Shown one piece after another: positions 16,917-27,068 of a stretch of DNA of 64,000 nt (position 1 is the stretch's first letter; each line of letters starts with the position of its first letter). The stretch comes from Candidatus Cloacimonadota bacterium (lineage in GTDB: Bacteria; Cloacimonadota; Cloacimonadia; Cloacimonadales; Cloacimonadaceae), in contig JAAYEF010000021.1 of NCBI GenBank assembly GCA_012728875.1, positions 33,283-97,282 on the forward strand, read 5' to 3'. Below the pieces are notes generated by a model, which was not told where the DNA came from, did not search any database, and saw only the letters and a program-made list of their open reading frames with translations. Both the position numbers and the translations under genes were made by a program.

Positions 16917-19195
16917 ATCATGTTGGAGGAATAGTGATTGAAGAATTTTCAAACACAATAGATAGCCTAAATAAGGTTCAACATTACAAGCCACATAAAC
17001 ATATATGTTTGCTTGCCGCTATTAGATACTTAGCAGAAAGGAAGTTTTCAGAAAACAGAATTATCTATGATGATGCCTTTAAGAGAATCTTCAGTTCCAT
17101 CTTCCGGGAATTCTCAAAAAAAGATGATCGGGACAGACCCTATAACCCGTTTTTCCATTTGAGATCCTTACCTTTTTGGATTCTAGTACCAAACCTTGGA
17201 AGAGAAAAAGAGCTTGCTGAATCGACATCGATCGGAGGTCCATCACAGTTACATACTCTCGTCTCCTACGCTAGATTTAGGGAGGAAGAATTCATTAGCC
17301 TAAGACAACCTGAGATTAGAACAAAAATCGAGCAGATCATTGTCGAGATTCTCAGAGAGTATGCTTATGGTGAAATCGATCAAGAGCAAAACCCATATAA
17401 CAAAGCAGGCAACAAACGCAACGAATCGATCTTTTTCTGCGACTATTTGAGTTCTCTTATCAGCACAAGCATCTTTAATGAAAATGCCATCGCAGAATCA
17501 CAAGCGGTAAATCCACTTTTTAGAACCATACATACAAGCCATCCATTAGTGGACATTTTGGACACTGAACTAAGACAAAAAACGGGTAAACATGTAATCC
17601 TAACGGGGCATGCAGGTGATGGCAAGACAACTATCGCAGTAGAAATCATAAAACGGCTTCGAGGTTTTTCTCCCTTTGCCACTCTGGACAAGCCACTGGA
17701 AAGGAGGGAGGAGGTTGAAGCACAAAGACTTTGCATTATCAAAGATTTCAGCGAGCGAGAAGCAAGGGCAGATATGGCTTTGATCGATGAATTGAAGGCT
17801 GGCCAACGCCGGTTCATGATCATTTCAAATACCGGAACGCTGCTTGATTTCTTCAAAGGTAATGCTACATCTTGGCAGATTAATCCAGTTGAGGTAGAAA
17901 GCAGGATATTAACCGCGATTAGCCAGGTTAGAGGTGTCTCAGAGCTTGAATTTGCAGGAGTAGAGTTTATTGTTTATAACTTGGCATACATAGACAATCT
18001 AAATCTGGCAAAAGCCATCTTTAATCGGATGTTGGAGCCAGAAAACTGGAAGGGATGCTTTTCTTGCTCCAGAGAAGGATTTTGTCCTGTTAAGTACAAT
18101 GTGGAACTCATCCGATCCGCACAGGAGCAGGTGACAGAAAGACTGTTTTTGCTCTATAGGCGCATGTATGAATATGGTACCAGATTAACCATTAGACAGC
18201 TTACCTCTCATCTGGCCTATATCATCACCAGCGGGATAAATGCCGCACATGTGCACAAGAAAATGTTGCAGAAGAAAACCGATTTCCTCTTCTTCAACAG
18301 GCTATTTGGTGATGATGGCAAGAGCCCCGATATATCCGCTAAAGAGATGAAGGCAATTGTGGAGTTGAAACGTCAAAACTTGGGCACACTTTTTAACTCC
18401 GGTGCCGAGATGAAACTCTGGATCAAACCATCTCTGCATAGCTCCATCAAGGTATTTGCTTCCGCAAAAGATCTGTTTTCAGATTTACGCAAGGTAGGTA
18501 TGACGGCCTTGACTGTGAGCGGAATTGGACCCACTCCTGAACAAGCCCGCAAACAGGCACGTAGGTTGCTTTATTTCTTTGTAAGCGATGATACACATGC
18601 ACGTCAGTTGATCTGCGATTTTCTAAATTCGCCCAACATCCTGTATTGGCAGGAGTGGCAAAACAAAGATGCAGTACTTGAGAAAGCATACCGTGCCAGA
18701 TTCTCGAATATGGTTTTCCATGTGATACAAGAGCACTTTACAGGCGTAAGAATGCCGGAAGGTATAGGCGCACAGGACAGCAGATTATACATCACTTTGT
18801 CCCGCAAGCAAAGTGAAGTGCGGCAAAGTGCTCAGATAGTGATTACCGAATTGGATTGGTCTCAGAGCATAATCCTTGAGCTTGATAGAACCAACAATGC
18901 GGTCGGGGCTGAATACACAGAGCTTGCCTTGAAGGGACAGGGAGTGCTAGAAGGAACAAACCTTAGATTGGGACTACCGTTTTTGGATTATGTGACACAA
19001 AGGCATTACGGTGAAATCGGAAATCTATTGAATGCTGCCTATAAAGAACGGTTGGAGCATTTCAAACTGCAGGTTTTAAAGAAAACAGCCCCATTAAATG
19101 ACGATATGATGTTAGTGAGGCTGCGTAATGACAATAGATTCAAGAGACAGAAATTCAGTATTAGCGACCAAGAAGTGGAGGTGTTTGATGCCTAA
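16913..19195 (+). CDS. dptF: DptF/SspF-like restriction ATPase with N-terminal extension
   Basis: A 760-aa protein with Walker A GHAGDGKTT (residues 232-240), which resembles DptF (DndF) of the DndFGH phosphorothioate-dependent restriction complex. Such proteins are usually about 500-600 aa, so some 200 residues are extra at the N terminus. This part contains HKHICLLAAIRYL and, further on, PFFHLRSLPFWILVP, a pattern I associate with sulfur-binding domains of the ScoMcrA type. A zinc-ribbon-like CFSCSREGFCP lies mid-protein. ATG 16913 overlaps the previous stop; GTG 16934 has a GGAGG but close spacing. SspF is the alternative name if the set is SspFGH. Confidence 0.7.
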   Translation: MNHVGGIVIEEFSNTIDSLNKVQHYKPHKHICLLAAIRYLAERKFSENRIIYDDAFKRIFSSIFREFSKKDDRDRPYNPFFHLRSLPFWILVPNLGREKELAESTSIGGPSQLHTLVSYARFREEEFISLRQPEIRTKIEQIIVEILREYAYGEIDQEQNPYNKAGNKRNESIFFCDYLSSLISTSIFNENAIAESQAVNPLFRTIHTSHPLVDILDTELRQKTGKHVILTGHAGDGKTTIAVEIIKRLRGFSPFATLDKPLERREEVEAQRLCIIKDFSEREARADMALIDELKAGQRRFMIISNTGTLLDFFKGNATSWQINPVEVESRILTAISQVRGVSELEFAGVEFIVYNLAYIDNLNLAKAIFNRMLEPENWKGCFSCSREGFCPVKYNVELIRSAQEQVTERLFLLYRRMYEYGTRLTIRQLTSHLAYIITSGINAAHVHKKMLQKKTDFLFFNRLFGDDGKSPDISAKEMKAIVELKRQNLGTLFNSGAEMKLWIKPSLHSSIKVFASAKDLFSDLRKVGMTALTVSGIGPTPEQARKQARRLLYFFVSDDTHARQLICDFLNSPNILYWQEWQNKDAVLEKAYRARFSNMVFHVIQEHFTGVRMPEGIGAQDSRLYITLSRKQSEVRQSAQIVITELDWSQSIILELDRTNNAVGAEYTELALKGQGVLEGTNLRLGLPFLDYVTQRHYGEIGNLLNAAYKERLEHFKLQVLKKTAPLNDDMMLVRLRNDNRFKRQKFSISDQEVEVFDA

Positions 19196-20795
19196 TTCAA
19201 GCTTTCCTTATGATGCCTCTTCTGAACAGGCATTTAAAAGCAATCCTGCAATAAGACTTTATGGGAATAGGTATAGTACTGATCAAACAAGCTCAGAGCT
19301 GTTAGGTGAATTCTTGCTTATTGTTACATCTTTAAAAGAAATTGATGGAAAAGATGTGACTTCTGCATTCCCATCTCTTGATTACATTCGTACATGGGAA
19401 AATTCTAAACTATATTACTCTCCAAAAGTAAGGCTGAATCTTAAACTATTCGCTTTCTTAGGTGCGTCTAGACTGGATTCAAGGCATATTACCCATCGGG
19501 AGCATTACACTTACCTTACTCAAGAACTTAAGAACAGAATCAAGACTGATGGTGGTAATAAAGCGCAAATAGTGAAGACTCTTGAGAATCTGTTGTTGGG
19601 ATTTCAGGGTGCTGGAACAGGGCGCACGTGGTGTGCGCAGTCTTTTATTCCTATCGGAAGAGGTCTTACTTCAGGTGAAGCAATCTGGAATGAAACAAAG
19701 GCCAAGAGCCACAATGCAGAATCCTGGAGTTACGTTCTTGATAATGCAAGGCTGTATTTTTCTCTAAATAAACACAGGTTTTTAGCTCGAGGAGGCGAAC
19801 TCCTATACTTGCAGATATGTAATGCCTTCAAACAAGACCCGGACACCATAAGGTCTTGGGCTGAAGAAGCGAATCTTGGGTTCTTTTCAGACGAATTAGA
19901 ACCAGTTAAATTGATAAACAAACTGGAAAAAGGAATAGATAAATTTTTTGGTGCCTGTCCAAAATTTATAGATGATTTAGCCGAGTTCATTGATCAAAAG
20001 ATAGATCCGGAAACAGCGGCTAAAACTGACATGCAGGATCATCAGCCAAGGTTTGTAGAAGCAGGATGGTGCAACAGTGCAACATGGCAAGAGGGGTACT
20101 TGTTGGCTGTGGAAATGAGCAGGATACTGGAATCAGGCCTGGATGTGATGGATAGTGTGTACTATTTGGAGACCTTGTTTATGCTGCATACTCTGAGAAA
20201 TCTAATCATGCAAAGCGTTAGAAGTTTGAATGAAGGCATATCAAATTGGCCTGGCTACTACATAGCCATAAACAGACCTGACGAGGAGAACGGAACACTC
20301 AAGAGGATATCACACCAGAGTTTGAAGAACATAGAAAAAACCATCTATAAGGCTATCCGCACGCAAATGCAGGGAGATGGCTTCTTACAGGACGAAAAAA
20401 TATTAAAAGAAGCGGACACACGTTCCGGTCATAAGTTTTTCTTGAAAATGGCAAAGCAGGCTGGCTTGGTGATACCCAAGCGGGGATCCTGGGCTCGCTT
20501 TGTTTTGACCCCGCAGATTTTGCGGGTGTTGGTGACGATCACTGTGCCGCAGCAGGGTAGGATTACCTATGAGACATTTAAGAATTTGATCAGAGCAAGG
20601 TGGGGTATGGTCTTTGACGAAGCGGGGTATGGCGAGTGTTGTGATTGGTTGGAAGAGCAACGGATATACCTTTCCAGCGATACGGATGCCTGGTTGCTGG
20701 ATATGCTGGCAGAAAGCGGGCTTTTGATGCAATTGTCCGATTCCTGTGCCTTGGTATTGCATCCCAACCAAGTAAGTGATGGAGCAGAATCATGA
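19188..20795 (+). CDS. dptG: DptG/SspG-like restriction protein
   Basis: A 535-aa protein with no catalytic motif that I recognise. Its place between an F-type ATPase and a giant HerA-like H protein, and its size, fit DptG (DndG) or SspG, the middle subunit of the restriction complex that acts on DNA lacking phosphorothioate. The C-terminal third (GRITYETFKNLIRARWGMVFDEAG) looks like a winged helix. I use ATG 19188 because GGAGG lies directly upstream; it overlaps the F gene by 8 bases. ATG 19128 is in frame but has no ribosome binding site. Identification rests mainly on context. Confidence 0.6.
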   Translation: MPNSSFPYDASSEQAFKSNPAIRLYGNRYSTDQTSSELLGEFLLIVTSLKEIDGKDVTSAFPSLDYIRTWENSKLYYSPKVRLNLKLFAFLGASRLDSRHITHREHYTYLTQELKNRIKTDGGNKAQIVKTLENLLLGFQGAGTGRTWCAQSFIPIGRGLTSGEAIWNETKAKSHNAESWSYVLDNARLYFSLNKHRFLARGGELLYLQICNAFKQDPDTIRSWAEEANLGFFSDELEPVKLINKLEKGIDKFFGACPKFIDDLAEFIDQKIDPETAAKTDMQDHQPRFVEAGWCNSATWQEGYLLAVEMSRILESGLDVMDSVYYLETLFMLHTLRNLIMQSVRSLNEGISNWPGYYIAINRPDEENGTLKRISHQSLKNIEKTIYKAIRTQMQGDGFLQDEKILKEADTRSGHKFFLKMAKQAGLVIPKRGSWARFVLTPQILRVLVTITVPQQGRITYETFKNLIRARWGMVFDEAGYGECCDWLEEQRIYLSSDTDAWLLDMLAESGLLMQLSDSCALVLHPNQVSDGAES

Positions 20796-23700
20796 AATAC
20801 ATAGCACGTTCATTCAACGATTATGTTTCGGGAAGGATAGAATCCCAGCTTCCTTCCATGGAACTAGGGCAGAAAATCATTTTTATGGTGGATAGCATTC
20901 CAGAAGATCTGACCATCGCTACTGCAGATTTGATCAGCAGCTCATTACTGGAAAATAGCGACGTAAATGTGCTGGTCAAGATTGCCAAGACTCTTACCGA
21001 TCAATGGTCTGAAGAGGGTATCATAAAGGCAAAGGATGCCCAATGGCTTACCCTGCTGGATAATCTTGCATATTATCGAAATGAACCCATGCCTGCCGAT
21101 AAATACAATGTGATCATTCTCTATGGAGCTGATGTGGTAACCGATTCCGGCAGCCTGGCTGATTTTAATAGCTGTAATCTCAAGATGATTTGGGAAACAG
21201 AGATGATGCGTGGTTTCGGTAAGTGGGTTTCAGACATACTAAGCTCAAGTGGTATTGACCTGTATAATAAAGATGACCTTCAGATCTTCGACAACATCCT
21301 CTATCCGATTATTGAACAAGGTAGAGCCGATCTTATCTCGCTAAGTAAGTGGTTGGAAAGCTTGGATCTATCCTACTGTGATAGTGTGCCGATGGTATTG
21401 AACTTGGTTTTAACGAAGTTGAGGGTTTTTCAATTACCAAATTTCACCAGTTTCCCATATGCACGTAAAAACAAGAAATTTAAACCCTATGTTTATAAAG
21501 CGATTGAATTCTTTAGCTACACGATGTTTATCGAGGAAAGCCAAAAGAAGAAGGCAATAAAAGCAATTGATGGAATCCTCGAGGTTATTGAGGCGGGAGA
21601 AGAGGGTTGGGAAAACCTGGATGACGAGCAAATAAGAGGAGCATATGGCAGTGGTATTGATTTCTTGTCTGGGATAAAAAACTATATACAGACCGAGGAC
21701 CGAGATGACAAGAGTAAGCTTTTTGAAAGTGACTTTGTGTTCATTTTGGACAAGGTCTTGAAGTTCAAGAAAAAGCAGGAAAAGAAGAAAACCAGCGTAA
21801 AACGCATGGAGGGAAGTCCCGTAGAAATAGTGCTTACGGCTTTGTGGGATAGTCTCTACGAGCTCTCCAAATCCAAAGACTATGGTAGCATAGAAAACCT
21901 CAGTAAGATAGAAATAACTGGAGATTTATTCAAACATGACATGGAGTGGGATGATAATGATGGAGATTATTCCGTCTTGGACGTGGCAGAGATAGCAAGA
22001 GATTTTTTGCACAGGTTCATCGGTGGGCTTGACTGCTTTATTATGCAGCACACTTGCTTGAAGAACAAAGACGGCGTTGAAGTAGAAGTTCAATGCAAAC
22101 TTGATAATGATGAAATCAAGTTCCGTTATAACAGAACAGCTACTGCAGAGTTAGCATTCAGCATCAATCTCTATGTGCAAAATGAAGAAAACCCCCAAGA
22201 AAGGAAATACGCTTGGAAATTGCCATCCAGCCATAGCTATCGCCTGGCTACTGAATTGATCGGTATGGCTGCCGACGAACTGGATCGACCAGACCATGCT
22301 TTGGTATTACCACTATTCCATCTTCCCTATTATGACGAGATTCTAAAGACTTCATCTAATGATGAGTTGCGGAGAATATTCCTACACAGCTTGAGGGATT
22401 CAGTGTCAGAAGGTTCTTTTTTGAGAAATCTATTGTCGGGCAATTGGATAAAACACGAAGATAAGCTGCTGCCTCATTACAAGAATCTCGCAGAAAAGTA
22501 TCACCTATTCATCAAGGCTGCCCAAAAAGATGGTTTAATAACAGCATTGACTGACACTTCCATATGGGACATCTTAAGGCAACAATATGAAGTGGTTTTA
22601 GACATGATCAGCACACAGAGTGAGTTACTGAAATCACCCATGGCTGGCATGATCCTGAAAGCGTTTATGGTGGTAAGAGAAAGGCAGAAAGATGAAAGCG
22701 ATGCATGGTATGCCGAGCTTTATGAAAAATCAGGCATTATTACCGTGCTTCATCCATCCCTGCTCGAGATGCTGCAATCCCAGATGGTCTATCAGTGTTC
22801 CTGTTTTAACTATGCAGTGACCGTTGAAATAGAGAAAAACAAGAGGAAAGATGCTTTTAAAAAGCATATATGGCAATCGTATCTTGACCTTTCCCATATC
22901 CGTACCCCTGTAAACTGTATTTTGACCGATGATGGGTTGAACCTCAATACAAACGTTGTGGGACATGAGCTTATCCACAAAGTAGGTGATCCCATAGATG
23001 GAGAGGCTTTTAAATCGACAAAACTGATGCTGGGAATGTCTGACGAAAGTGATGATGAAATAAATGATGTAAGTGATGCAGACATGTTTTTAGAAACTCG
23101 GGAATCGAAGCTGCTGAACAATCTGCTATTGGACTACTTTAGGCTGCATCCACACGCGAGGGACGGCTTGAGCATAGCTGTTTATAGAAATCAGGACATT
23201 CAACCAATCATAGCAGCAATACACGCGTATTTGATTAAGCTTTCCAATGTTAAAGACCCGAACTACTACGTTATTCGAAATGAACGCAGTAGGCCCTACC
23301 AAATCAGTGTAAGTATTTTTACAGATTCAGCCGATGCGAGCAGTATAGATAGGTGGATAGAACAATGGAGCGAAAGATGGGAAGCTGCGGAAACGGAAAG
23401 TAAGTTTCAAGTTTATCGAAACTGCAGATTTTCTATTTCGCACAGACTGATCAACACTGCCGACCAAAACTCGTTTTTGAGAATGATCAACGATAACTTT
23501 AGCACTGATGTGACTGTACTGTATGACATTATTGGCTCAGGGAATATAGCTGATAAGTTTCAATCGGTTGATCCCATGGATATCAGAACCCATTCCCTAA
23601 AGTATCCTATCTTAGAAAAAGCTGTTGCTACGATTGACAACCCCTCAGATGAATTCAAGCGGTATAGGATTATCAGTAACAGACAGTTCAGTATCAGCTC

Positions 23701-26215
23701 AAGATTGGCTGGATGCATGCACGCCTTGAAAAGTGGAACTACCCCAAAAGGCACCGTGGTGATAGGCACTGGAGATTTGAGGCCATGGATGGATGTGATT
23801 GGGGCTCTCCACAGCAAGTCTGAATGGGTAATCTGCATTGACCCAAGCGTGGATGACCGTTTAATCCGAGATTCGGGCAAAAAAAGCGATTTGCAGAGAG
23901 AAATAATTGGATTCGGCTCAGGAGTGGGCATTTCAGGCGAAGAAAACTACACCATATCGACAGAGCATTTTTCCTTAAATGACATTGAGATAAGACTGAG
24001 AGCTTCCATCAAGCAATTGATAGCAGACAAAAATTGGACGGAGGAAGACTATCAGAATGTAGCTAAAGGGACAATGAGGGTTGCCCAGGAATTGTCCGGA
24101 TTGTCTCTGGTGAGAGCGACCGGAGCGGCAGACCAGTATATCAGAGACTTTATGGCCTATGCCCTCACTCGTAAAATTATTGGAAAAGACGATACTATGT
24201 TATGCAATACTCTGGTGACTCTTGATGCATACAGACACTGGTTTGATTTTGCAGAGAGCGGAGTAAGACCAGACCTGTTGTGGTTAAAAGCAAGCCTGGA
24301 GAAGAAAAATCGTTTGAAACTGAACCTGCACCTAATCGAGTGCAAGATGGGCAACAGGTCGGAAGATCTGCTGATCAAAGCCAAACAACAGATCAATAAC
24401 GGACTGAGTATCCTGGTTAAGGCTTTTAAACCCAATTTCCAAGAGATACAAAAGCTCGATGATGATAAGCCAGACCGCCGTTATTGGTGGATGCAATTGC
24501 ACCGTCTGATAGCTGCAAAGGCAAAGATCGATACATATCAAGAAGAGCGAGTAATCTCAGCCTTGGAAAAACTCGCTGAGGGGGATTACGAGATAAGCTG
24601 GGACGCTTCAGTGATGGCCTTCTGGATTGACGATGAGGCCGAATCGATCAAGAAAACTGGTTCATGGAATAATCCTGAGACAAGTTCTGGAAAAGCAAAT
24701 GTGTTTTCAATAGGCAGGAATTATATCAAAGCGCTTGCCCAATCTACAGATGAGAACTCGTCGATCATAACTGAATCTACAGATGGACCTCTTTCCGATG
24801 AAGAAAATATCATGCAGAAAATTGAAGATATTGACCTGCCGCCAAGTCTGGATGATGAAGACTATCAACCTGGCGATACAATGACAGAATGGGACGATGA
24901 TGAGCCTGAAGATGATGAGGGTGATGCAAGTCCTAATTGGGATGATGACACAATTCCAGATTTCCAGCAAGAAGGGACAGCAAATGACCAACCTTCTATA
25001 GATCAAGTAATAGAAGGTGATGAAGAGCCCTTGGATAAGGCTGATGACGTTATACAAACAATTCCCGAGAGGATTCTCCTCGGAAAGACTAGCGGTGGAA
25101 AAGAAGTCTTTTGGGAATTCGGTCATGATAGCCTGGCCAATAGGCATGTGGTGATCTTTGGCACATCAGGCATGGGGAAAACATACGCCATACAGTGCAT
25201 CTTGTGTGAGCTGGCAAGAAAAAACCAAAACAGCCTGGTAATAGATTACACGGATGGGTTCGTTCCTAACAACATAGAGCCGGCAGCAAAGCCGATTATT
25301 ACAAGTGAAGGTCAGACATTTATATACAATGAGCCTCTCCCAATAAATCCATTCAAAGCTCAAGTCAGCGAACAGGATGGCATGAAATTCAAGGATACGT
25401 CTATCACAATTTCTAAGCGCGTATCTTCCATATTTAAAAATGTTTATGATTTAGGCACACAGCAACTCCCGTTCACAATCGAAGTCATCCAAACCGGTAT
25501 TGAAAGATATGGAGATGAATTCAATCTAGATAAAATGCTCGAGATGTTCTATGAATACCTGGATGATGCGCTTTACACAAAGAACACTGTGCAGACCACA
25601 ATCACGAAGCTGAAGCCATTTATTACCAGCAAACCATTTTTGGTGGACAAAAGCGAAATAGGATGGAATGAGCTGTTTGCCGATGTAGAGAATAGAAGTA
25701 GAGTCTTTCAGTTTCACAAAGTCGACAAACACTCCTCGAGAGCAATTATCGAATTTGTGTTGTGGGATCTATACAACTACGTTAGCAGTTATGGTAGTAA
25801 ACACCTACCAAAGGTCATAGTATTGGATGAGGTTCAGAATTTGGATTTAGGACCAGACGCCCCAGTAGCAAAATACCTTACAGAGGGGAGAAAGCATGGC
25901 CTTGCACTTATAACTGCAACACAAACAGTAAGAGGAGTTGGTGGAGTCTCTGACGCTCAGGTAAGCAGACTCTTTCAGGCTGAGATGAAGCTGTTCTTTA
26001 AACCGACAGAAAATGAAATGAAAGAGCATGCTCAGTTGCTAAACAACGCTATCAGCGATATTCCAGTGAAAGAATGGACGAATCGGTTAGCTAAGCTTCA
26101 AAAGGGCGAGTGCTGGGTTCTGGGAAGACATCTTGATGAACTCTCTGGAGAACTGAGATTGAAGGCACAGAAAATACGAATTTCTTCACTGGAAGAGAGA
26201 GGATTTCATGGCTAA
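20792..26215 (+). CDS. dptH: DptH/SspH-like giant protein with HerA-type ATPase
   Basis: An 1807-aa protein, the size of DptH (DndH). The C-terminal domain is an FtsK/HerA-like translocase: Walker A is FGTSGMGKT (residues 1456-1464) and Walker B is KVIVLDEVQNLD (near residue 1674). An acidic linker (about residues 1345-1425, with many DDE runs) separates it from a long N-terminal region of unknown fold. Residues near 1170 (LHLIECKMGN) give a possible ExK nuclease motif. Start and stop overlap the neighbours (ATGA before, 8 bases after). In the FGH complex this subunit is thought to drive DNA translocation or cleavage. Confidence 0.72.
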   Translation: MKYIARSFNDYVSGRIESQLPSMELGQKIIFMVDSIPEDLTIATADLISSSLLENSDVNVLVKIAKTLTDQWSEEGIIKAKDAQWLTLLDNLAYYRNEPMPADKYNVIILYGADVVTDSGSLADFNSCNLKMIWETEMMRGFGKWVSDILSSSGIDLYNKDDLQIFDNILYPIIEQGRADLISLSKWLESLDLSYCDSVPMVLNLVLTKLRVFQLPNFTSFPYARKNKKFKPYVYKAIEFFSYTMFIEESQKKKAIKAIDGILEVIEAGEEGWENLDDEQIRGAYGSGIDFLSGIKNYIQTEDRDDKSKLFESDFVFILDKVLKFKKKQEKKKTSVKRMEGSPVEIVLTALWDSLYELSKSKDYGSIENLSKIEITGDLFKHDMEWDDNDGDYSVLDVAEIARDFLHRFIGGLDCFIMQHTCLKNKDGVEVEVQCKLDNDEIKFRYNRTATAELAFSINLYVQNEENPQERKYAWKLPSSHSYRLATELIGMAADELDRPDHALVLPLFHLPYYDEILKTSSNDELRRIFLHSLRDSVSEGSFLRNLLSGNWIKHEDKLLPHYKNLAEKYHLFIKAAQKDGLITALTDTSIWDILRQQYEVVLDMISTQSELLKSPMAGMILKAFMVVRERQKDESDAWYAELYEKSGIITVLHPSLLEMLQSQMVYQCSCFNYAVTVEIEKNKRKDAFKKHIWQSYLDLSHIRTPVNCILTDDGLNLNTNVVGHELIHKVGDPIDGEAFKSTKLMLGMSDESDDEINDVSDADMFLETRESKLLNNLLLDYFRLHPHARDGLSIAVYRNQDIQPIIAAIHAYLIKLSNVKDPNYYVIRNERSRPYQISVSIFTDSADASSIDRWIEQWSERWEAAETESKFQVYRNCRFSISHRLINTADQNSFLRMINDNFSTDVTVLYDIIGSGNIADKFQSVDPMDIRTHSLKYPILEKAVATIDNPSDEFKRYRIISNRQFSISSRLAGCMHALKSGTTPKGTVVIGTGDLRPWMDVIGALHSKSEWVICIDPSVDDRLIRDSGKKSDLQREIIGFGSGVGISGEENYTISTEHFSLNDIEIRLRASIKQLIADKNWTEEDYQNVAKGTMRVAQELSGLSLVRATGAADQYIRDFMAYALTRKIIGKDDTMLCNTLVTLDAYRHWFDFAESGVRPDLLWLKASLEKKNRLKLNLHLIECKMGNRSEDLLIKAKQQINNGLSILVKAFKPNFQEIQKLDDDKPDRRYWWMQLHRLIAAKAKIDTYQEERVISALEKLAEGDYEISWDASVMAFWIDDEAESIKKTGSWNNPETSSGKANVFSIGRNYIKALAQSTDENSSIITESTDGPLSDEENIMQKIEDIDLPPSLDDEDYQPGDTMTEWDDDEPEDDEGDASPNWDDDTIPDFQQEGTANDQPSIDQVIEGDEEPLDKADDVIQTIPERILLGKTSGGKEVFWEFGHDSLANRHVVIFGTSGMGKTYAIQCILCELARKNQNSLVIDYTDGFVPNNIEPAAKPIITSEGQTFIYNEPLPINPFKAQVSEQDGMKFKDTSITISKRVSSIFKNVYDLGTQQLPFTIEVIQTGIERYGDEFNLDKMLEMFYEYLDDALYTKNTVQTTITKLKPFITSKPFLVDKSEIGWNELFADVENRSRVFQFHKVDKHSSRAIIEFVLWDLYNYVSSYGSKHLPKVIVLDEVQNLDLGPDAPVAKYLTEGRKHGLALITATQTVRGVGGVSDAQVSRLFQAEMKLFFKPTENEMKEHAQLLNNAISDIPVKEWTNRLAKLQKGECWVLGRHLDELSGELRLKAQKIRISSLEERGFHG

Positions 26216-27053
26216 AAAAGAAATCAACACACGCCTCCCCAGAAACTTCCATCGCACGTTCAAACCAGAGCGGCAATATATAAGTGCAATTCTGAAGTTT
26301 TCTGCAGAGGGAAGATCGGGAAATGCTCAAACAATATCAGAAAAAACAGGCATACCTACTGGTGAATCATCAGGGAAAGTGCTTCCTACAATTGATTATT
26401 GCCAAGGAATGGGCTTGATCTCTGTAAACAAGGATAAGGGTTTACTGATCAAGCCAGAATTGACTGATCTGGGAAGAGTCATATTAGTGGAAGATCCCTA
26501 TTTGAAGGCTGAGATAAGCCAATGGTTATGCCATCTGAATCTGTGCAACAAAACGACAGGAGCTGATGTTTGGTACCATGTATTCTGGTCTGCTTACCAC
26601 AGCCTTGGTGACAGATTTACAAGAAACAACCTGGAAGCTATGCTAGAGTCCCAATATGGCAGCAGTAATCGCAGTTTGATTGGACCTCTGCTTGGTATGT
26701 ATGAAGATGATGCCTCTTTCAGAGTGTGTGGAGCCCTACAGGATGACGGCAAGCTTATTACTCGCAACCAAGCTCCAATAAAAGATGATCTTGCCAGGGG
26801 CTATGGGGCATGGGTGATTGGCTCGATGGAGCGCTTTTTCCCGAAGCAGAAACAAGTTTCGACTTCAGAATTAGAGCAAAAAACGGGATGGCTTACGATT
26901 TGTAGATGGTTGGGCAAAGGAATGTCCGATGTGCTTGATCAGATGGAACGGAAAGGAATATTAAAGGTAGACAGGCACATGAACCCTTGGATTCTGAGCC
27001 CATTGAAGAGCGCAAGAGAAGCATACAAGCAAATGTTTGATGACATGATATAG
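26208..27053 (+). CDS. Second, divergent DUF4007-like protein
   Basis: A 281-aa protein. The N-terminal FHRTFKPE, the TGIPTGESSGKVLPTIDYC helix, and ELTDLGRVILVEDPYLKAEISQWL reproduce the order of the DUF4007 motifs seen in the protein at 10659-11546: a H-TF motif, an HTH-like G-K segment, then a DPYL....WL segment. I read it as a divergent DUF4007 paralogue; overall identity is low. AGAGG precedes the ATG, which overlaps the H gene by 8 bases. Paired with the following giant ATPase it mirrors the sspB-sspC pair upstream. Confidence 0.6.
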   Translation: MAKKEINTRLPRNFHRTFKPERQYISAILKFSAEGRSGNAQTISEKTGIPTGESSGKVLPTIDYCQGMGLISVNKDKGLLIKPELTDLGRVILVEDPYLKAEISQWLCHLNLCNKTTGADVWYHVFWSAYHSLGDRFTRNNLEAMLESQYGSSNRSLIGPLLGMYEDDASFRVCGALQDDGKLITRNQAPIKDDLARGYGAWVIGSMERFFPKQKQVSTSELEQKTGWLTICRWLGKGMSDVLDQMERKGILKVDRHMNPWILSPLKSAREAYKQMFDDMI

Positions 27054-27068
27054 AAACCGGAGGAAACA

